Of a stretch of DNA of 35,430 nt, positions 23,675-33,636 are shown in pieces. The notes beneath the pieces were generated by a model. It was not told the DNA's origin, did no database searches, and was given only the letters and a program-made list of their open reading frames with translations. The stretch is taken from the NCBI GenBank assembly GCA_013821985.1, contig PNJQ01000037.1, positions 1 to 35,430 of the forward strand. Direction: 5' to 3'. Each line of letters begins with the position of its first letter. Position 1 is the first letter of the stretch. A program made the position numbers and the translations under genes. Source of the DNA: Opitutus sp. (lineage in GTDB: Bacteria; Verrucomicrobiota; Verrucomicrobiia; Opitutales; Opitutaceae).

Positions 23675-23752
23675 TGTAGCCGGGGTCGCTGACACCGGGA
23701 GGACCCTCGCCGAGCTAGGAAACGCCGGTCGGGCTCAGCGAGTCCGGCTACA
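23675..23752. repeat. 78-bp palindromic dispersed repeat, copy B
   Basis: TGTAGCCGG (23675-23683) and CCGGCTACA (23744-23752) are perfect 9-base terminal inverted repeats. Inside are the further palindromes CCGGGGTCGCTGACACCGG (one mismatch) and GGGCTCAGCGAGTCC (one mismatch). The element matches copy A at 21046-21123. It lies between the transporter gene and the 3' end of the BON gene and is noncoding. Confidence 0.85.
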
Positions 23753-23769
23753 GGAAAACTGAAAGCGCT

Positions 23770-24219
23770 CTAGCGTCCGCCGCTGTTCAGCTGCGATTGC
23801 ACGTTCGCCACGCCGTCGGTGTTCTTCGCCAGTTCGACCGCACGGTTGGCGAGGCTCTCGCTGGCGACCGTCCCGAGCAGGACGACGTTGCCGTCCTCGC
23901 ACGTCACCTTGATGTCCAGCGCCGAGAGATCCCGATCGAGCGCGAACTTCCCCTTGATCATCGCGACGACGCGGGCGTCGTCGATCTTCTCGCCGGCGGT
24001 GCGGGCTTTTTCGCGCAAGGTCTCGCCGGTGCGCGAAAGATCCTCGCGCAGGTTGTCCGCCGTGAGCGGACGATCGGTTGTGCGCGCCGACTCGCGCCCC
24101 GGCTCGGTGGCGGAGGCGGTGTGGTTTTCGCTCGTGCTCCGCGCGACCGGGGACGGCGCGCGCTGCGTGATGAAATAAACGGCAACACCAATGACGACGA
24201 GGGCGAGGAGGAATCTCAT
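23770..24219 (-). CDS. BON-domain protein, membrane-anchored
   Basis: The 149-residue protein has an N-terminal membrane anchor (MRFLLALVVIGVAVYFI), a polar linker, and one BON domain (about 82-147). The BON core reads DARVVAMIKGKFALDRDL, then IKVTCEDGNVVLLGTV and ANRAVELAKNTDGVANVQSQL, the usual alpha-beta-beta-alpha-beta order with the conserved G-x-V turns. BON domains, as in OsmY, bind phospholipid or envelope surfaces and are linked to osmotic protection. It is probably periplasmic. ATG 24219 was chosen because the anchor begins there. It is divergent from the DUF502 gene. Confidence 0.92.
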   Translation of the reverse strand: MRFLLALVVIGVAVYFITQRAPSPVARSTSENHTASATEPGRESARTTDRPLTADNLREDLSRTGETLREKARTAGEKIDDARVVAMIKGKFALDRDLSALDIKVTCEDGNVVLLGTVASESLANRAVELAKNTDGVANVQSQLNSGGR

Positions 24220-24343
24220 GGTAGCGCCATGGACAGGGCGGGCGCGCCGTGGTTCGCGGTTCACGGACCGGGATTTCCCCGAAGCAACCTACGGCGGACC
24301 GCGCGGTCCCAAGCGACAATCCCGTCCGTCGGGAATTCCGCGC

Positions 24344-24991
24344 ATGAACGAAACCAAACCCCGCGTCGCCCGCCGGCTCCGGCTCCGCCTCTACACGCGG
24401 CGCTTCGCGCAGTATTTCCTCCATGGCGTCCTCGTGATTGCGCCCGTCGCGATCACCATCGCCGCGTTGGTCTGGGTGTTCACCGCCGTGGACAAGCTCC
24501 TGCGTCCGCTCATCGACATTCCCGGACTCGGCTTCATCACGGTCATCGCGCTCATCGTGTTCACCGGGTGGCTAAGTTCGTTCTTCGTCATCGAGCAGGT
24601 GATCGATTTTTTCGACGACTGGCTCGAGCGGCTGCCGGGCATCAGCCTCGTCTATTCGCCGGTGCGCGATTTTCTCAAGGCGCTGGTCGGCCGCAAACGC
24701 CGGTTCAATCGCACCGTCCTCGCCAGTCTCTTCGCCGACGACGTGTGGGTCGTGGGCTTCCTGACGAACGAGGACGTGACCCGCTTCGAACTCGGCGAAG
24801 ACTATGTGTCGGTCTATATCCCGCAGGCCTACAACGTCGCGGGCCAGGCCTACCTGGTGCCACGCCACCGCATCCGGCTGCTCGAGAGCGTGCCGGCAGG
24901 CGAAGCGATGCGCTACGCCGTCACCGGCGGCGCCGCCGAGGGCACCAAGTCCGCCGTCGGCACCGCCGCCGCTCCCGCACCGTTGCCCTAA
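24344..24991 (+). CDS. DUF502-family membrane protein
   Basis: The 215-residue protein has two membrane helices (about 27-48 and 62-83) separated by a short loop with DKLLRPLIDIPGLGFI, followed by a soluble domain. It contains the DUF502 hallmarks: a helix starting FLHGVLVIAPVAITI, the LERLPGISLVYSPVRDFLKAL segment (split at LPGIS and VRDFLKAL) and FLTNEDVTRFELGEDYVSVYIPQAYN (split likewise). Family members are widespread in bacteria and in plants as COV proteins; the function is unknown. A Pro/Ala-rich tail ends the protein. It is divergent from the BON gene, with a 124-base shared promoter region. Confidence 0.92.
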   Translation: MNETKPRVARRLRLRLYTRRFAQYFLHGVLVIAPVAITIAALVWVFTAVDKLLRPLIDIPGLGFITVIALIVFTGWLSSFFVIEQVIDFFDDWLERLPGISLVYSPVRDFLKALVGRKRRFNRTVLASLFADDVWVVGFLTNEDVTRFELGEDYVSVYIPQAYNVAGQAYLVPRHRIRLLESVPAGEAMRYAVTGGAAEGTKSAVGTAAAPAPLP

Positions 24992-25107
24992 GCGGCCCAC
25001 CGCGCCGCGCGCACCCATCGCCGCGCCCATGCGCGGCGGAATTTATTCGAAGAGCGTCGCTGCGGGATAAATGTTGGCGGTCCGCACCCGACTGCTAAAC
25101 CAGACGG

Positions 25108-26346
<1,239 letters not shown>

Positions 26347-26444
26347 GGCATTCGTCCCGGGAGGTTCACGCTTCAACGGGCCGACGAGGAGTGAGGTCGC
26401 AGCCCCGTTGCCCGTCGGCGCCCCCCACGTTCAGCGTCGAGCGC

Positions 26445-27929
26445 ATGAAGCTTCCCCACCTTCTTTCTCTCGCTCTGGCTGCGCTGTGCGTCGCCGCCCT
26501 GCCCGCGCAACAACCCGCCGCCGCACCGGCAAATGCCGCGCCCGCCCCGCTCGCCATCGCGGGCGCCTGGCACGGGGAAGTCTCCGCACCCCAAGGCGCG
26601 TTCGAAATCGGTCTCCGCTTCGCGCGGCTGCCTGACGGCAAGATCGAGTTCGGCCTGCACCTGCCGTCGATGCACATTTTCGACCAAAAAGTGGGACCCT
26701 TCGCCGGGGAAAAGGACGGCGCCTACCTGATCCCGTTTCTCGACATTGTCCTGAAACTCGCGGGCGACCAACTCACCGGCACGTTCGGCAAGGCGCACCT
26801 GCCCGTCACGCTCGCCCGGGGCGACGCGTTTTCCAAAAAACCCGCGACGCCGCCCGACCCCGCCGCGCCCGCGCCGCTCTGGGAATATAATTTCGGCACG
26901 CTCACCTTCGGCTCGCCGATCGTGCACGACGGCATCGCCTACATCGGCGCACGCGACGGCCGCTTCCACGCCGTGCGCACCAGCGACGGCACCGCCGCCT
27001 GGACTTTCGCCAACGGCAACCGCATCGACGGCCGCGCCGTTGTCGCGGGCGACTCGATTATTTTCGTCGATGGCAAAATCGAACTCGTGTGCCTCAACCG
27101 CGCCGACGGCACGCTGCGCTGGCGCACCCCGCTGCACGACGCCGCGATCGCGGGCGGACCGGCACCGGAAAACCCGACCTTCAACCGCCGCACGGCCACG
27201 CCGCTCGTCCTGGCCGAAACCGTTTACGTTGGCTCGAGTGATGGCGGACTCTACGCGCTCGACCTCGCGACGGGAGCGAAGCGTTGGCGCTTTGCGGCGG
27301 GCGCGCCGGTGTTCACGGGTGTCACGCCCCTCGACGATGGTTCGCTGCTCTTCGGCGCGATGGACGGTTCCGTCGTCCGGATCGATACGAGCGGCAACGA
27401 ACTCGCGCGCCTGAACGCCGGCGGAGCGGTCAGCACCACGCCCGTGGTGATCGGCGGCCTCGTCATCGTCGGCTGCCGTGACTACATGATGTATGCGTTC
27501 CGCCTGAGCGACGGCGCGTCAGCGTGGAAATTCTCCTACGGCTTCTCGTGGGTCGAATCGACGCCTTCGGTGCAGGACGGCGTGTTCTACGTCGGCGGCT
27601 CCGATTGGGCGCGCGTCTCGGAATTCGATCCGGCGACCGGCCGGCCGCGCTGGGCCACCGCCGTCGGCGGCATGACGTGGGGCACGCCCGCCGTCACTGC
27701 CGACACGGTCTTCGCCGGCGTGACCTGTCAAAAGGGCGCGCTGATCGAACACCGCGGCGGGATCGTCGCGCTCGATCGGCGCACCGGGGCGATCAAATGG
27801 CGTCACCCGATGACGTTTTCCGGCGAGAAGATTCCGTTTGGCGGCATCGGCGGCTCGATCGCGCTCGACGGCGATCGCCTCCTCGCCGCCGGCTTCGACG
27901 GCAAGCTGATCGCGCTCCCGGCAAAGTAA
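26445..27929 (+). CDS. Exported PQQ-like beta-propeller protein
   Basis: The 494-residue protein starts with a signal peptide (LLSLALAALCVAALPAQ). Residues about 30-130 form a beta-rich N-terminal domain, and about 145-494 contain repeated PQQ-type blades. Each blade ends in a pattern such as AYIGARDGRFHAVRTSDGTAAW, VYVGSSDGGLYALDLATGAKRW or GGIVALDRRTGAIKW (each within family form x-YVGS-x-DG-x-[VL]-x-A-[LV]-D-x-x-TG-x-x-x-W). These are WD40-like or PQQ-dependent-dehydrogenase-like propellers. The catalytic calcium and PQQ ligands of true alcohol dehydrogenases are not evident, so it is probably a binding or scaffold protein in the periplasm or outer membrane. ATG 26445 starts the signal peptide; a longer upstream frame is noncoding. 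Confidence 0.88.
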   Translation: MKLPHLLSLALAALCVAALPAQQPAAAPANAAPAPLAIAGAWHGEVSAPQGAFEIGLRFARLPDGKIEFGLHLPSMHIFDQKVGPFAGEKDGAYLIPFLDIVLKLAGDQLTGTFGKAHLPVTLARGDAFSKKPATPPDPAAPAPLWEYNFGTLTFGSPIVHDGIAYIGARDGRFHAVRTSDGTAAWTFANGNRIDGRAVVAGDSIIFVDGKIELVCLNRADGTLRWRTPLHDAAIAGGPAPENPTFNRRTATPLVLAETVYVGSSDGGLYALDLATGAKRWRFAAGAPVFTGVTPLDDGSLLFGAMDGSVVRIDTSGNELARLNAGGAVSTTPVVIGGLVIVGCRDYMMYAFRLSDGASAWKFSYGFSWVESTPSVQDGVFYVGGSDWARVSEFDPATGRPRWATAVGGMTWGTPAVTADTVFAGVTCQKGALIEHRGGIVALDRRTGAIKWRHPMTFSGEKIPFGGIGGSIALDGDRLLAAGFDGKLIALPAK

Positions 27930-28042
27930 GCTGCGACGGGTTTCGGCCGGTCCGCGAGGACTCTCTTCACCAACCGCGACAAGGTGGACGCGCGGGCAGA
28001 GGACCGGCCCAGCCACCCGAAAGCACGCAATCACGCGCCGGC

Positions 28043-28933
28043 TCAGATCTTCACCACACCCGTCGTGAGCTTGTCCCCGAGGCGCGCCGACGCGCGCTCG
28101 AGAACGATCGGCATCGCGGCCTCGAGCAGGTCGGAAGTAAACCCCCACTCGCGCAGAAACGCGCCGTGCACCGCCGTGAGAAAAGAGTCCTCGTTCACGC
28201 CCGGCCCCATCGCCATCGCGAGGTATTTCGCGGCGTGCAGATGAGCGAGCAACGGCAGCGCCTCAGGCGGCGCCTCGTGCGGCCGGGTGTGGAATTCCGC
28301 CATCGTGCAGAATATCCTGGGAAAATTCCACGCCTTGAGCAGCTGTCGCGTGGCGTCGGCGTGATGGTAGCCGAGCACGGCGCGCTCGGCCTGGTCCCAG
28401 TTGCACTGCATGCGTTCGCGAAACGCGCGGACCGCCGGATAGAATTCGCCGCACGAGTGCGCGAGCGCGAGCTTGCCGAGATCGCACACGAGGCCGGCGG
28501 TGTAGGCGAGTTGCGGATCGAGCCGCTCGGTCGATTGCGCGAGCACTTCGCCGGCGATGGCGGTGCAGAGCGCGAGCCGGCTGAAATCGCCCGGCTCCCA
28601 CCGCAGCGCCGCCACGCCGCCGGGGCTTTCCCAACGGCTGACGAGCACGAGCGCGGCGAGCCGATAAATTTCCTTCGCGCCGAGGCGGAACACCGCCGCC
28701 TCGACTGTCTCGACCGTGCCACGGGCGAACATCGCGGAGTTGGCGAGGCGCAGCGTCGCCGCCGCGAGCGAAGCATCGAGCGAGATGAGGCGCTCGATCT
28801 GCGCCGCGGAACTGTTGTCGCTCTGCAGCGCGACCGCGAGTTGCGGCAGCAACGACGGCGCACACGGCAACCGCAGCGCCTTTTCGCAGACTTGATCGAG
28901 CGTCGGAGGAACCGGAGCGGCAGAGGAGGACAT
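28043..28933 (-). CDS. HDOD-domain signalling protein
   Basis: The 296-residue protein is a stand-alone HDOD domain. Signs are the N-terminal LPQLAVALQSDNSSAAQIERLISLDASLAAATLRLANSAMF segment (split at LPQLA and LRLANSAMF), the EAAVFRLGAKEIYRLA helix, and YTAGLVCDLGKLALAHSCGEFYP followed by ERAVLGYHHADATRQLLKAWNFP (abbreviated). HDOD domains resemble HD phosphohydrolases but usually lack the full metal site; here the second segment reads C-D-L-G instead of H-D-[IL]-G. They act in signalling linked to chemotaxis, motility and second messengers. It lies 35 bases after cheA on the same strand and is probably cotranscribed, so a chemotaxis or motility role is likely. Confidence 0.93.
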   Translation of the reverse strand: MSSSAAPVPPTLDQVCEKALRLPCAPSLLPQLAVALQSDNSSAAQIERLISLDASLAAATLRLANSAMFARGTVETVEAAVFRLGAKEIYRLAALVLVSRWESPGGVAALRWEPGDFSRLALCTAIAGEVLAQSTERLDPQLAYTAGLVCDLGKLALAHSCGEFYPAVRAFRERMQCNWDQAERAVLGYHHADATRQLLKAWNFPRIFCTMAEFHTRPHEAPPEALPLLAHLHAAKYLAMAMGPGVNEDSFLTAVHGAFLREWGFTSDLLEAAMPIVLERASARLGDKLTTGVVKI

Positions 28934-28968
28934 GAAAAGGCGATGCTCCGCGAAACGGAGTTGAGTGG

Positions 28969-31110
28969 TTAGGCGGCCGAGGCCTGGAGGAGCGAGGCCG
29001 GGTCGAGAATGAGGGCGATGTTGCCGTCGCCGAGGATTGCGCCGCCGGCGACGCCCGGCAGGCCCTGCATGAAGGCGCCGAGATTCTTGATCACGACCTC
29101 CTGCTTGCTGACCATCTCATCGACGAGCAATGCGGAGACCCGGCCCGAATGCTCGACGAGGACGACGATGCCTTCCCAGGGCTGCATCGCGTCGGCGGGA
29201 ATGCCAAATCGGCGGTGCAGGCGGTGCAGCGGGAGAATCTTGCCGCGCAACTCAAGCACTTCGCCCGTGCCGTGCACCGTCGTAATCGAATCCTTCGGCG
29301 GGCGCATCGCCATCTGCACGGATGTGCTCGGCAGAATGAACCGGTCCGTGCCGACGCGGACGACGAGGCCGTCGATGATCGCCATCGTGAGCGGCAGCTT
29401 GATCTTGAAGGTGGAACCCTTGCCGATCTCGGAGGAGATCTCGATCTTGCCGCGCAATTTATCGATGTTGCGCTTCACGACGTCCATGCCGACGCCGCGA
29501 CCGGAAACGGCCGTGACCTTTTCCGCGGTGGAAAAACCCGGAGCGAAGATGAGCGCGTAGATTTCCTCGCGCGTCAGCGTGGCGTTCGCGGCGATGATCC
29601 CCTTCTCGACCGCCTTCGCAAAAATGCGGTCGGGGTCGATTCCGCGGCCGTCGTCCTGGAGTTCGACGACGATGTTGCTGCCCTGATGGTAGGCGAGCAG
29701 ATGGACGGTGCCCTGCTCGGGTTTGCCGGAGGCGACGCGCTGCTCGGGCAACTCGAGGCCGTGGTCGAGCGCATTACGCACCATGTGCACCATCGGGTCG
29801 GCAATCTCCTCGACCACGGTGCGGTCGAGTTCGGTGTCTTCGCCGCTGACTTGGAAATGCACCTTTTTGCCGAAATTTCGCGCGAGGTCGCGCGAGAGGC
29901 GCTCCATTTTCTGGAACGTCGGCTTGATCGGAATCATGCGGAGCGACATCGCAGTGTGCTGGAGTTCCTTTGCGATGCGGGAGAGCTGCGCCACATTGCG
30001 GTGGAGCGGCGAGCCGTCGTCGCTCAAGCCGCGGGCGGACTCGATCAGCTGGCTTTGCACGATCACAAGTTCGCCCACCACGTCCATGAGCGAGTCGAGC
30101 TTCTCGGTGTTGACGCGGACGGTCTGGCCGCCGCTCGTCTGCTTGGTCGCGGCATGCGCCTCGATGGCATTGGCGGCGGCGACGGAGGCGACCGCGGCCG
30201 TCGGTTCGACGGAGGCGGACGACGACGGCACGGGAATTTCCATCGTCGCAGCCGGAAGCGCGACGGGCGCGGAGGTTTCCGCGACGGCGCCGGGCGTCGG
30301 GGCGTTGCTGGAGGCGAGGAGTTTCACCGCGCGGATGAGGTGGCTGACGGGAACCACGCTGCTCGGCAGCTGGCCCTTTTCGAGTGCGACCGCGATTTGC
30401 TGCGTGAGGAGTTGCAACGCGTCGCGGCTGCGGAGGATTTCCGTGATGATGGCGGGCGTCAGGCTGAGTTCGCGGTTGCGCGCGAGATCGAGCAGCGACT
30501 CGACTTCGTGCGCGAGCGATTGCATCGGCACGAGGCCGAGGAATCCCGCGTTGCCCTTGATGGTGTGGAACGAGCGGAAGATCGAATTGAGCGCCTCGGG
30601 ATTGTCCGCCTGCTGGTCGAGCACCAGCAGCGCGGCCTCGATCTGCTGCAGGTGATCGACGGCCTCGGCGTGGAACTCGATGAGCAGTTCCTGGTTCTCG
30701 CCAAGATTGAGTTCCAACAAAACATCGGACGGCGTCTCCGCGTCCACCGGCGCGGCGACGGAGCCTCCAATCGCCATGCCCTCGGCGCGTCGCACGAATT
30801 CCCGTGGCGTGCGGCCGGCCTTCGCGTCCGTCATGGCGTTCGGCAGCCAGCCGATGAATTCGCGCAGCCGCTGGAGCGTTCCCGTGTCGAACGGCTGGGC
30901 CGCATCGAGCAGCTGATCCAGTTCTCCGTGCACCGTCCGGACGGCGGCAGCGAGCACCGGCTCGGAGGCGCAAAGATCGCGCATTTCGCCGAGCAGACTG
31001 TAGGAGGGAATCAACCCGTCATCCCGACCGGGTTGGGCAAAAATGGACTCGGTCGCCAGACGACTCAGCAAGTCATCCAACGGCTGGAAGGATTCCGGGG
31101 CAAAAGACAT
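28969..31110 (-). CDS. cheA: Chemotaxis histidine kinase CheA with N-terminal extension
   Basis: The 713-residue protein contains the Hpt (P1) domain with phosphorylated His182 in SFHTIKGNAGFLG, a dimerisation P3 domain with VNTEKLDSLMDVVGELVI, an HATPase P4 domain (HMVRNALDHGLE, DDGRGIDPD, GRGVGMDVV) and a CheW-like P5 domain at the end. A typical P2 (CheY-binding) domain is not obvious between P1 and P3. The first ~130 residues before the Hpt domain form an extra helical region with no motif I recognise; in E. coli CheA the Hpt His is at 48. It receives input from receptors through CheW and phosphorylates CheY. ATG 31110 is preferred to the TTG at 31137 because a sigma-28-like promoter at 31136-31162 would start transcription about 18 bases before it. 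Confidence 0.96.
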   Translation of the reverse strand: MSFAPESFQPLDDLLSRLATESIFAQPGRDDGLIPSYSLLGEMRDLCASEPVLAAAVRTVHGELDQLLDAAQPFDTGTLQRLREFIGWLPNAMTDAKAGRTPREFVRRAEGMAIGGSVAAPVDAETPSDVLLELNLGENQELLIEFHAEAVDHLQQIEAALLVLDQQADNPEALNSIFRSFHTIKGNAGFLGLVPMQSLAHEVESLLDLARNRELSLTPAIITEILRSRDALQLLTQQIAVALEKGQLPSSVVPVSHLIRAVKLLASSNAPTPGAVAETSAPVALPAATMEIPVPSSSASVEPTAAVASVAAANAIEAHAATKQTSGGQTVRVNTEKLDSLMDVVGELVIVQSQLIESARGLSDDGSPLHRNVAQLSRIAKELQHTAMSLRMIPIKPTFQKMERLSRDLARNFGKKVHFQVSGEDTELDRTVVEEIADPMVHMVRNALDHGLELPEQRVASGKPEQGTVHLLAYHQGSNIVVELQDDGRGIDPDRIFAKAVEKGIIAANATLTREEIYALIFAPGFSTAEKVTAVSGRGVGMDVVKRNIDKLRGKIEISSEIGKGSTFKIKLPLTMAIIDGLVVRVGTDRFILPSTSVQMAMRPPKDSITTVHGTGEVLELRGKILPLHRLHRRFGIPADAMQPWEGIVVLVEHSGRVSALLVDEMVSKQEVVIKNLGAFMQGLPGVAGGAILGDGNIALILDPASLLQASAA

Positions 31111-31135
31111 GGCAGGTTGCGCGATGGCAGGGGCC

Positions 31136-31162
31136 AAATCGGCGCAGAGGGAGAAAACTTAA
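31136..31162 (-). promoter_or_regulatory. Sigma-28 (FliA)-like promoter for cheA
   Basis: Read on the minus strand, the site has -35 TTAAGTTT (31155-31162), an 11-base spacer and -10 GCCGATTT (31136-31143). The enterobacterial FliA consensus is TAAAGTTT, 11 bases, GCCGATAA, so 13 of 16 positions match with exact spacing. Expected start about 31129, 18-20 bases before the cheA ATG. Confidence 0.75.
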
Positions 31163-31291
31163 AGAATCGGGAAAATCTCCCGCGGCGCCCATTTATCCTT
31201 CAGCGCGCACGAGGACGCGCCGAACCCATGGGCGGATTGGCGTGAGATCAACTCGGCTGGGACGTTGTCCCCGCCGGCAACCTTCCTTGTT

Positions 31292-32896
31292 ATGCAAAAT
31301 TGGACCATTGGCCGGCGGCTCGCCGTCGGCTTCAGCTTACTCGTTCTCCTCTCGGGCGTCCTCGCGGGCGTCTTCCTCGTGACTCTGTCACGCATCGACC
31401 TGCGCGTCGTCTCGATCACGAGCGACAACATCCCGGGCCTCGCGCTCAGCAATGGAATCCTCAAAAGCGCCCTGAACTACCGCGTCCTCACCCTGCGCCA
31501 CGTCGCCACGACGGACGCCGCGGAGATGAAGCAGATCGACGCGGAATGCGACGTGCTCGCCACGGATGTGGTGACGACGCTCGCGAAATACGAGAAAACC
31601 ATTCTTCAACCCGAGGATCGAGTCCTGTTCTCCAAGGTCGGCCCCGCCTTCGAGCAATACCGCCAGCTTGCCCGGCAAGTCCGCGAGCTCAGCAACGCCG
31701 GGAAATCGACGGAAGCGCTCGCCGCCGCGAACGCGGGTGCACAATTCTACAAGGCGTTCGAAAAAGCCGTCCTTGACGTCGTGGCCTACAATCAGAGCGA
31801 GGCGGAGAAGTCCGGCGTCGCGATCACGCGAGACATGGCGGGCGCGCGCACGACCACCATCGTCCTCGCGTTGATCGTCGTCGGCCTCGCCGTCGCCGGC
31901 GGCATCGTCATCACGGTCGGCATCAACCGCGCCATCCACCGGGTGGCCGGAAATCTCGGCGACGCTTCGAGCCAGGTTTCGTCCGCCTCCCAGCAGGTCT
32001 CCGCCTCCAGCCAGTCGCTGGCGGAGGGTTCTTCCGAACAGGCCGCCTCGCTCGAGGAAACCAGCGCTTCGCTCGAGGAAATCAACGGCATGACTCAGGC
32101 CAATGCCGAGTCGGCCAAGAATGCCAAGAGCCTCGCCGAGCAGACCCGCGTGGCCGCCGACGAGGGCAACACCCAGATGCAGCAGATGATCACCGCGATG
32201 GACGCGATCAAAAATTCGTCCGACAACATCGCGAAAATCATCAAGACGATCGACGAGATCGCGTTCCAGACGAACATCCTTGCGCTCAACGCCGCGGTCG
32301 AAGCCGCGCGCGCCGGTGAGGCCGGTGCCGGCTTCGCGGTCGTCGCCGACGAAGTCCGTTCGCTCGCCCAGCGCGCCGCGCAGGCCGCCAAGGAAACCGC
32401 CGAAAAGATCGACGACTCCATTTCCAAGAGCGCCGTCGGCGTGCAGCTCTCCGGTCTCGTCGCCTCGTCGTTAAAACAGATCGGCGAACGCGCCCGGCGC
32501 ATGGATGAGTTGGTCGGCGAAATCGCCGTGGCCTCCTCCGAACAGTCGCGCGGCATCAACCAGGTGAACCAAGCCGTTTCCCAGATGGACAAAGTCACGC
32601 AGTCCAACGCCGGCAACGCCGAGGAGACCGCCGCCGCTTCCGAGGAACTCAACGCCCAGGCCGCCAGCCTGCTCGAGAGCGTCGGCGAGCTGGGCCGCCT
32701 CGTCGGCCTCACCGCCGCCCACTCCCCCACCACGGCAGCCCACCTCGCCCCGCAAATTACGCAAAAGTTCAGCGCGGCTGTGCCGAAGAAGGGCGGAGCG
32801 CCCGTCACCATCCGCGACACCCGACCTGCCCGCTCCGCGCTGGCGCAGCCGGCCGTCGCCGCGACAGCGTCCGATTCACACTTCCTCGATTCCTAA
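31292..32896 (+). CDS. Methyl-accepting chemotaxis protein (4HB-type sensor, no clear HAMP)
   Basis: The 534-residue receptor has TM1 (about 10-33), a periplasmic four-helix-bundle (4HB_MCP-like) sensor (about 35-185, with [25 protein letters not shown], abbreviated) and TM2 (about 188-212). The cytoplasmic coiled-coil hairpin follows almost directly. Its tip has the near-invariant [20 protein letters not shown]-type signature (given here in part) for kinase and CheW contact, and methylation helices flank it ([32 protein letters not shown]). The usual HAMP domain of about 50 residues, with its Pro and G-D-L ends, is not recognisable. A Pro/Ala-rich tail ends the protein, with no CheR-docking pentapeptide. 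cheW starts 1 base after its stop codon, so both form one operon. Confidence 0.95.
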   Translation: MQNWTIGRRLAVGFSLLVLLSGVLAGVFLVTLSRIDLRVVSITSDNIPGLALSNGILKSALNYRVLTLRHVATTDAAEMKQIDAECDVLATDVVTTLAKYEKTILQPEDRVLFSKVGPAFEQYRQLARQVRELSNAGKSTEALAAANAGAQFYKAFEKAVLDVVAYNQSEAEKSGVAITRDMAGARTTTIVLALIVVGLAVAGGIVITVGINRAIHRVAGNLGDASSQVSSASQQVSASSQSLAEGSSEQAASLEETSASLEEINGMTQANAESAKNAKSLAEQTRVAADEGNTQMQQMITAMDAIKNSSDNIAKIIKTIDEIAFQTNILALNAAVEAARAGEAGAGFAVVADEVRSLAQRAAQAAKETAEKIDDSISKSAVGVQLSGLVASSLKQIGERARRMDELVGEIAVASSEQSRGINQVNQAVSQMDKVTQSNAGNAEETAAASEELNAQAASLLESVGELGRLVGLTAAHSPTTAAHLAPQITQKFSAAVPKKGGAPVTIRDTRPARSALAQPAVAATASDSHFLDS

Positions 32897-32897
32897 C

Positions 32898-33401
32898 ATG
32901 AGCACTCCCTCCGCCCCCGCTCCCGCGACGCAAACCAAACACGCCGGCAAATACCTGACCGTCGTGCTCGACAACGAGGCCTACGGCATCGCCGTCCTCA
33001 AGGTGCGCGAAATCATTCGCATGCAGAAAATCACGCCCGTGCCGCAAATGCCGGAGTTCGTGAAAGGCGTGATCAATCTCCGCGGCCGCGTCATCCCCGT
33101 CGTCGACCTGCGCGTGAAGTTCGGCCTCAAGGCCGAATTCGCCGAACGCACCTGCATCGTCGTCGTTCAGGTGAAGCTCAGCAACGACACCCTCGTGCAA
33201 ATGGGCTTGATTGTCGATTCCGTCGAGGAAGTCGTGCACGTGCCCTCCGAGGAAATCGAGCCGACCCCGGAGTTCGGCACCAAGGTCGATACGAGCTACC
33301 TGCTCGGCATGGCCAAGGTGAAGGGGCAGGTGAAGACGTTGCTCGACATCGATCGCGTCGTCTCCCCCGAGACCATGCAATCCATTGCCACGAGCGCATA
33401 G
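32898..33401 (+). CDS. cheW: Chemotaxis coupling protein CheW
   Basis: The 167-residue protein is a single CheW domain. It contains YLTVVLDNEAYGIAVLKVREI (abbreviated to the YLTVVLDNEAYGI start), ITPVPQMPEFVKGVINLRGRVIPV (with the conserved N-L-R-G-x-[VI]-x-P-V), LRVKFGL and GLIVDSVEEVV. It links receptors to CheA in the signalling array. One base separates it from the receptor gene upstream, so they are cotranscribed and translated in proportion. A clear terminator follows, so the second receptor gene has its own promoter. Confidence 0.97.
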   Translation: MSTPSAPAPATQTKHAGKYLTVVLDNEAYGIAVLKVREIIRMQKITPVPQMPEFVKGVINLRGRVIPVVDLRVKFGLKAEFAERTCIVVVQVKLSNDTLVQMGLIVDSVEEVVHVPSEEIEPTPEFGTKVDTSYLLGMAKVKGQVKTLLDIDRVVSPETMQSIATSA

Positions 33402-33427
33402 TCACCCGCGCCAACCTCACCCTCTGC

Positions 33428-33457
33428 ACCGGCGGGAGTCACCCGCCGGTTTTTTTT
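33428..33457 (+). terminator. Rho-independent terminator after cheW
   Basis: A 9-bp stem (ACCGGCGGG with CCCGCCGGT) and 5-base loop are followed by a run of eight T residues (33450-33457). Confidence 0.93.
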
Positions 33458-33466
33458 GGCCGGTCC

Positions 33467-33493
33467 TCAAGTCGCAGCGATCCGTGCCGATGC
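33467..33493 (+). promoter_or_regulatory. Sigma-28 (FliA)-like promoter for the second receptor
   Basis: -35 TCAAGTCG (33467-33474), an 11-base spacer and -10 GCCGATGC (33486-33493) match the FliA consensus TAAAGTTT-11-GCCGATAA at 11 of 16 positions with exact spacing. It lies 10 bases after the cheW terminator and 143 bases before the receptor ATG. Confidence 0.65.
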
Positions 33494-33636
33494 GGGTGGA
33501 GCGATTGCGGCGTGCCCGACACGCCTCTGCTCGTATTGGCGCAAGGCCGGATCAGAGACAGAGCCGCTCGCTCGACCCGGGCTGCCCCTCTTGTCCGGCC
33601 CGCGCCGCGCCATTCCCCACAAACTGACCGCCATCC

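Noticed and set aside
22250-23695. 481-residue open frame on the minus strand
   Set aside because: It is antisense to the DASS transporter and rich in His/Arg/Gly; no domain can be seen.
29149-31245. 698-residue open frame on the plus strand
   Set aside because: It lies opposite cheA and reflects high GC third positions; cheA has all expected domains.
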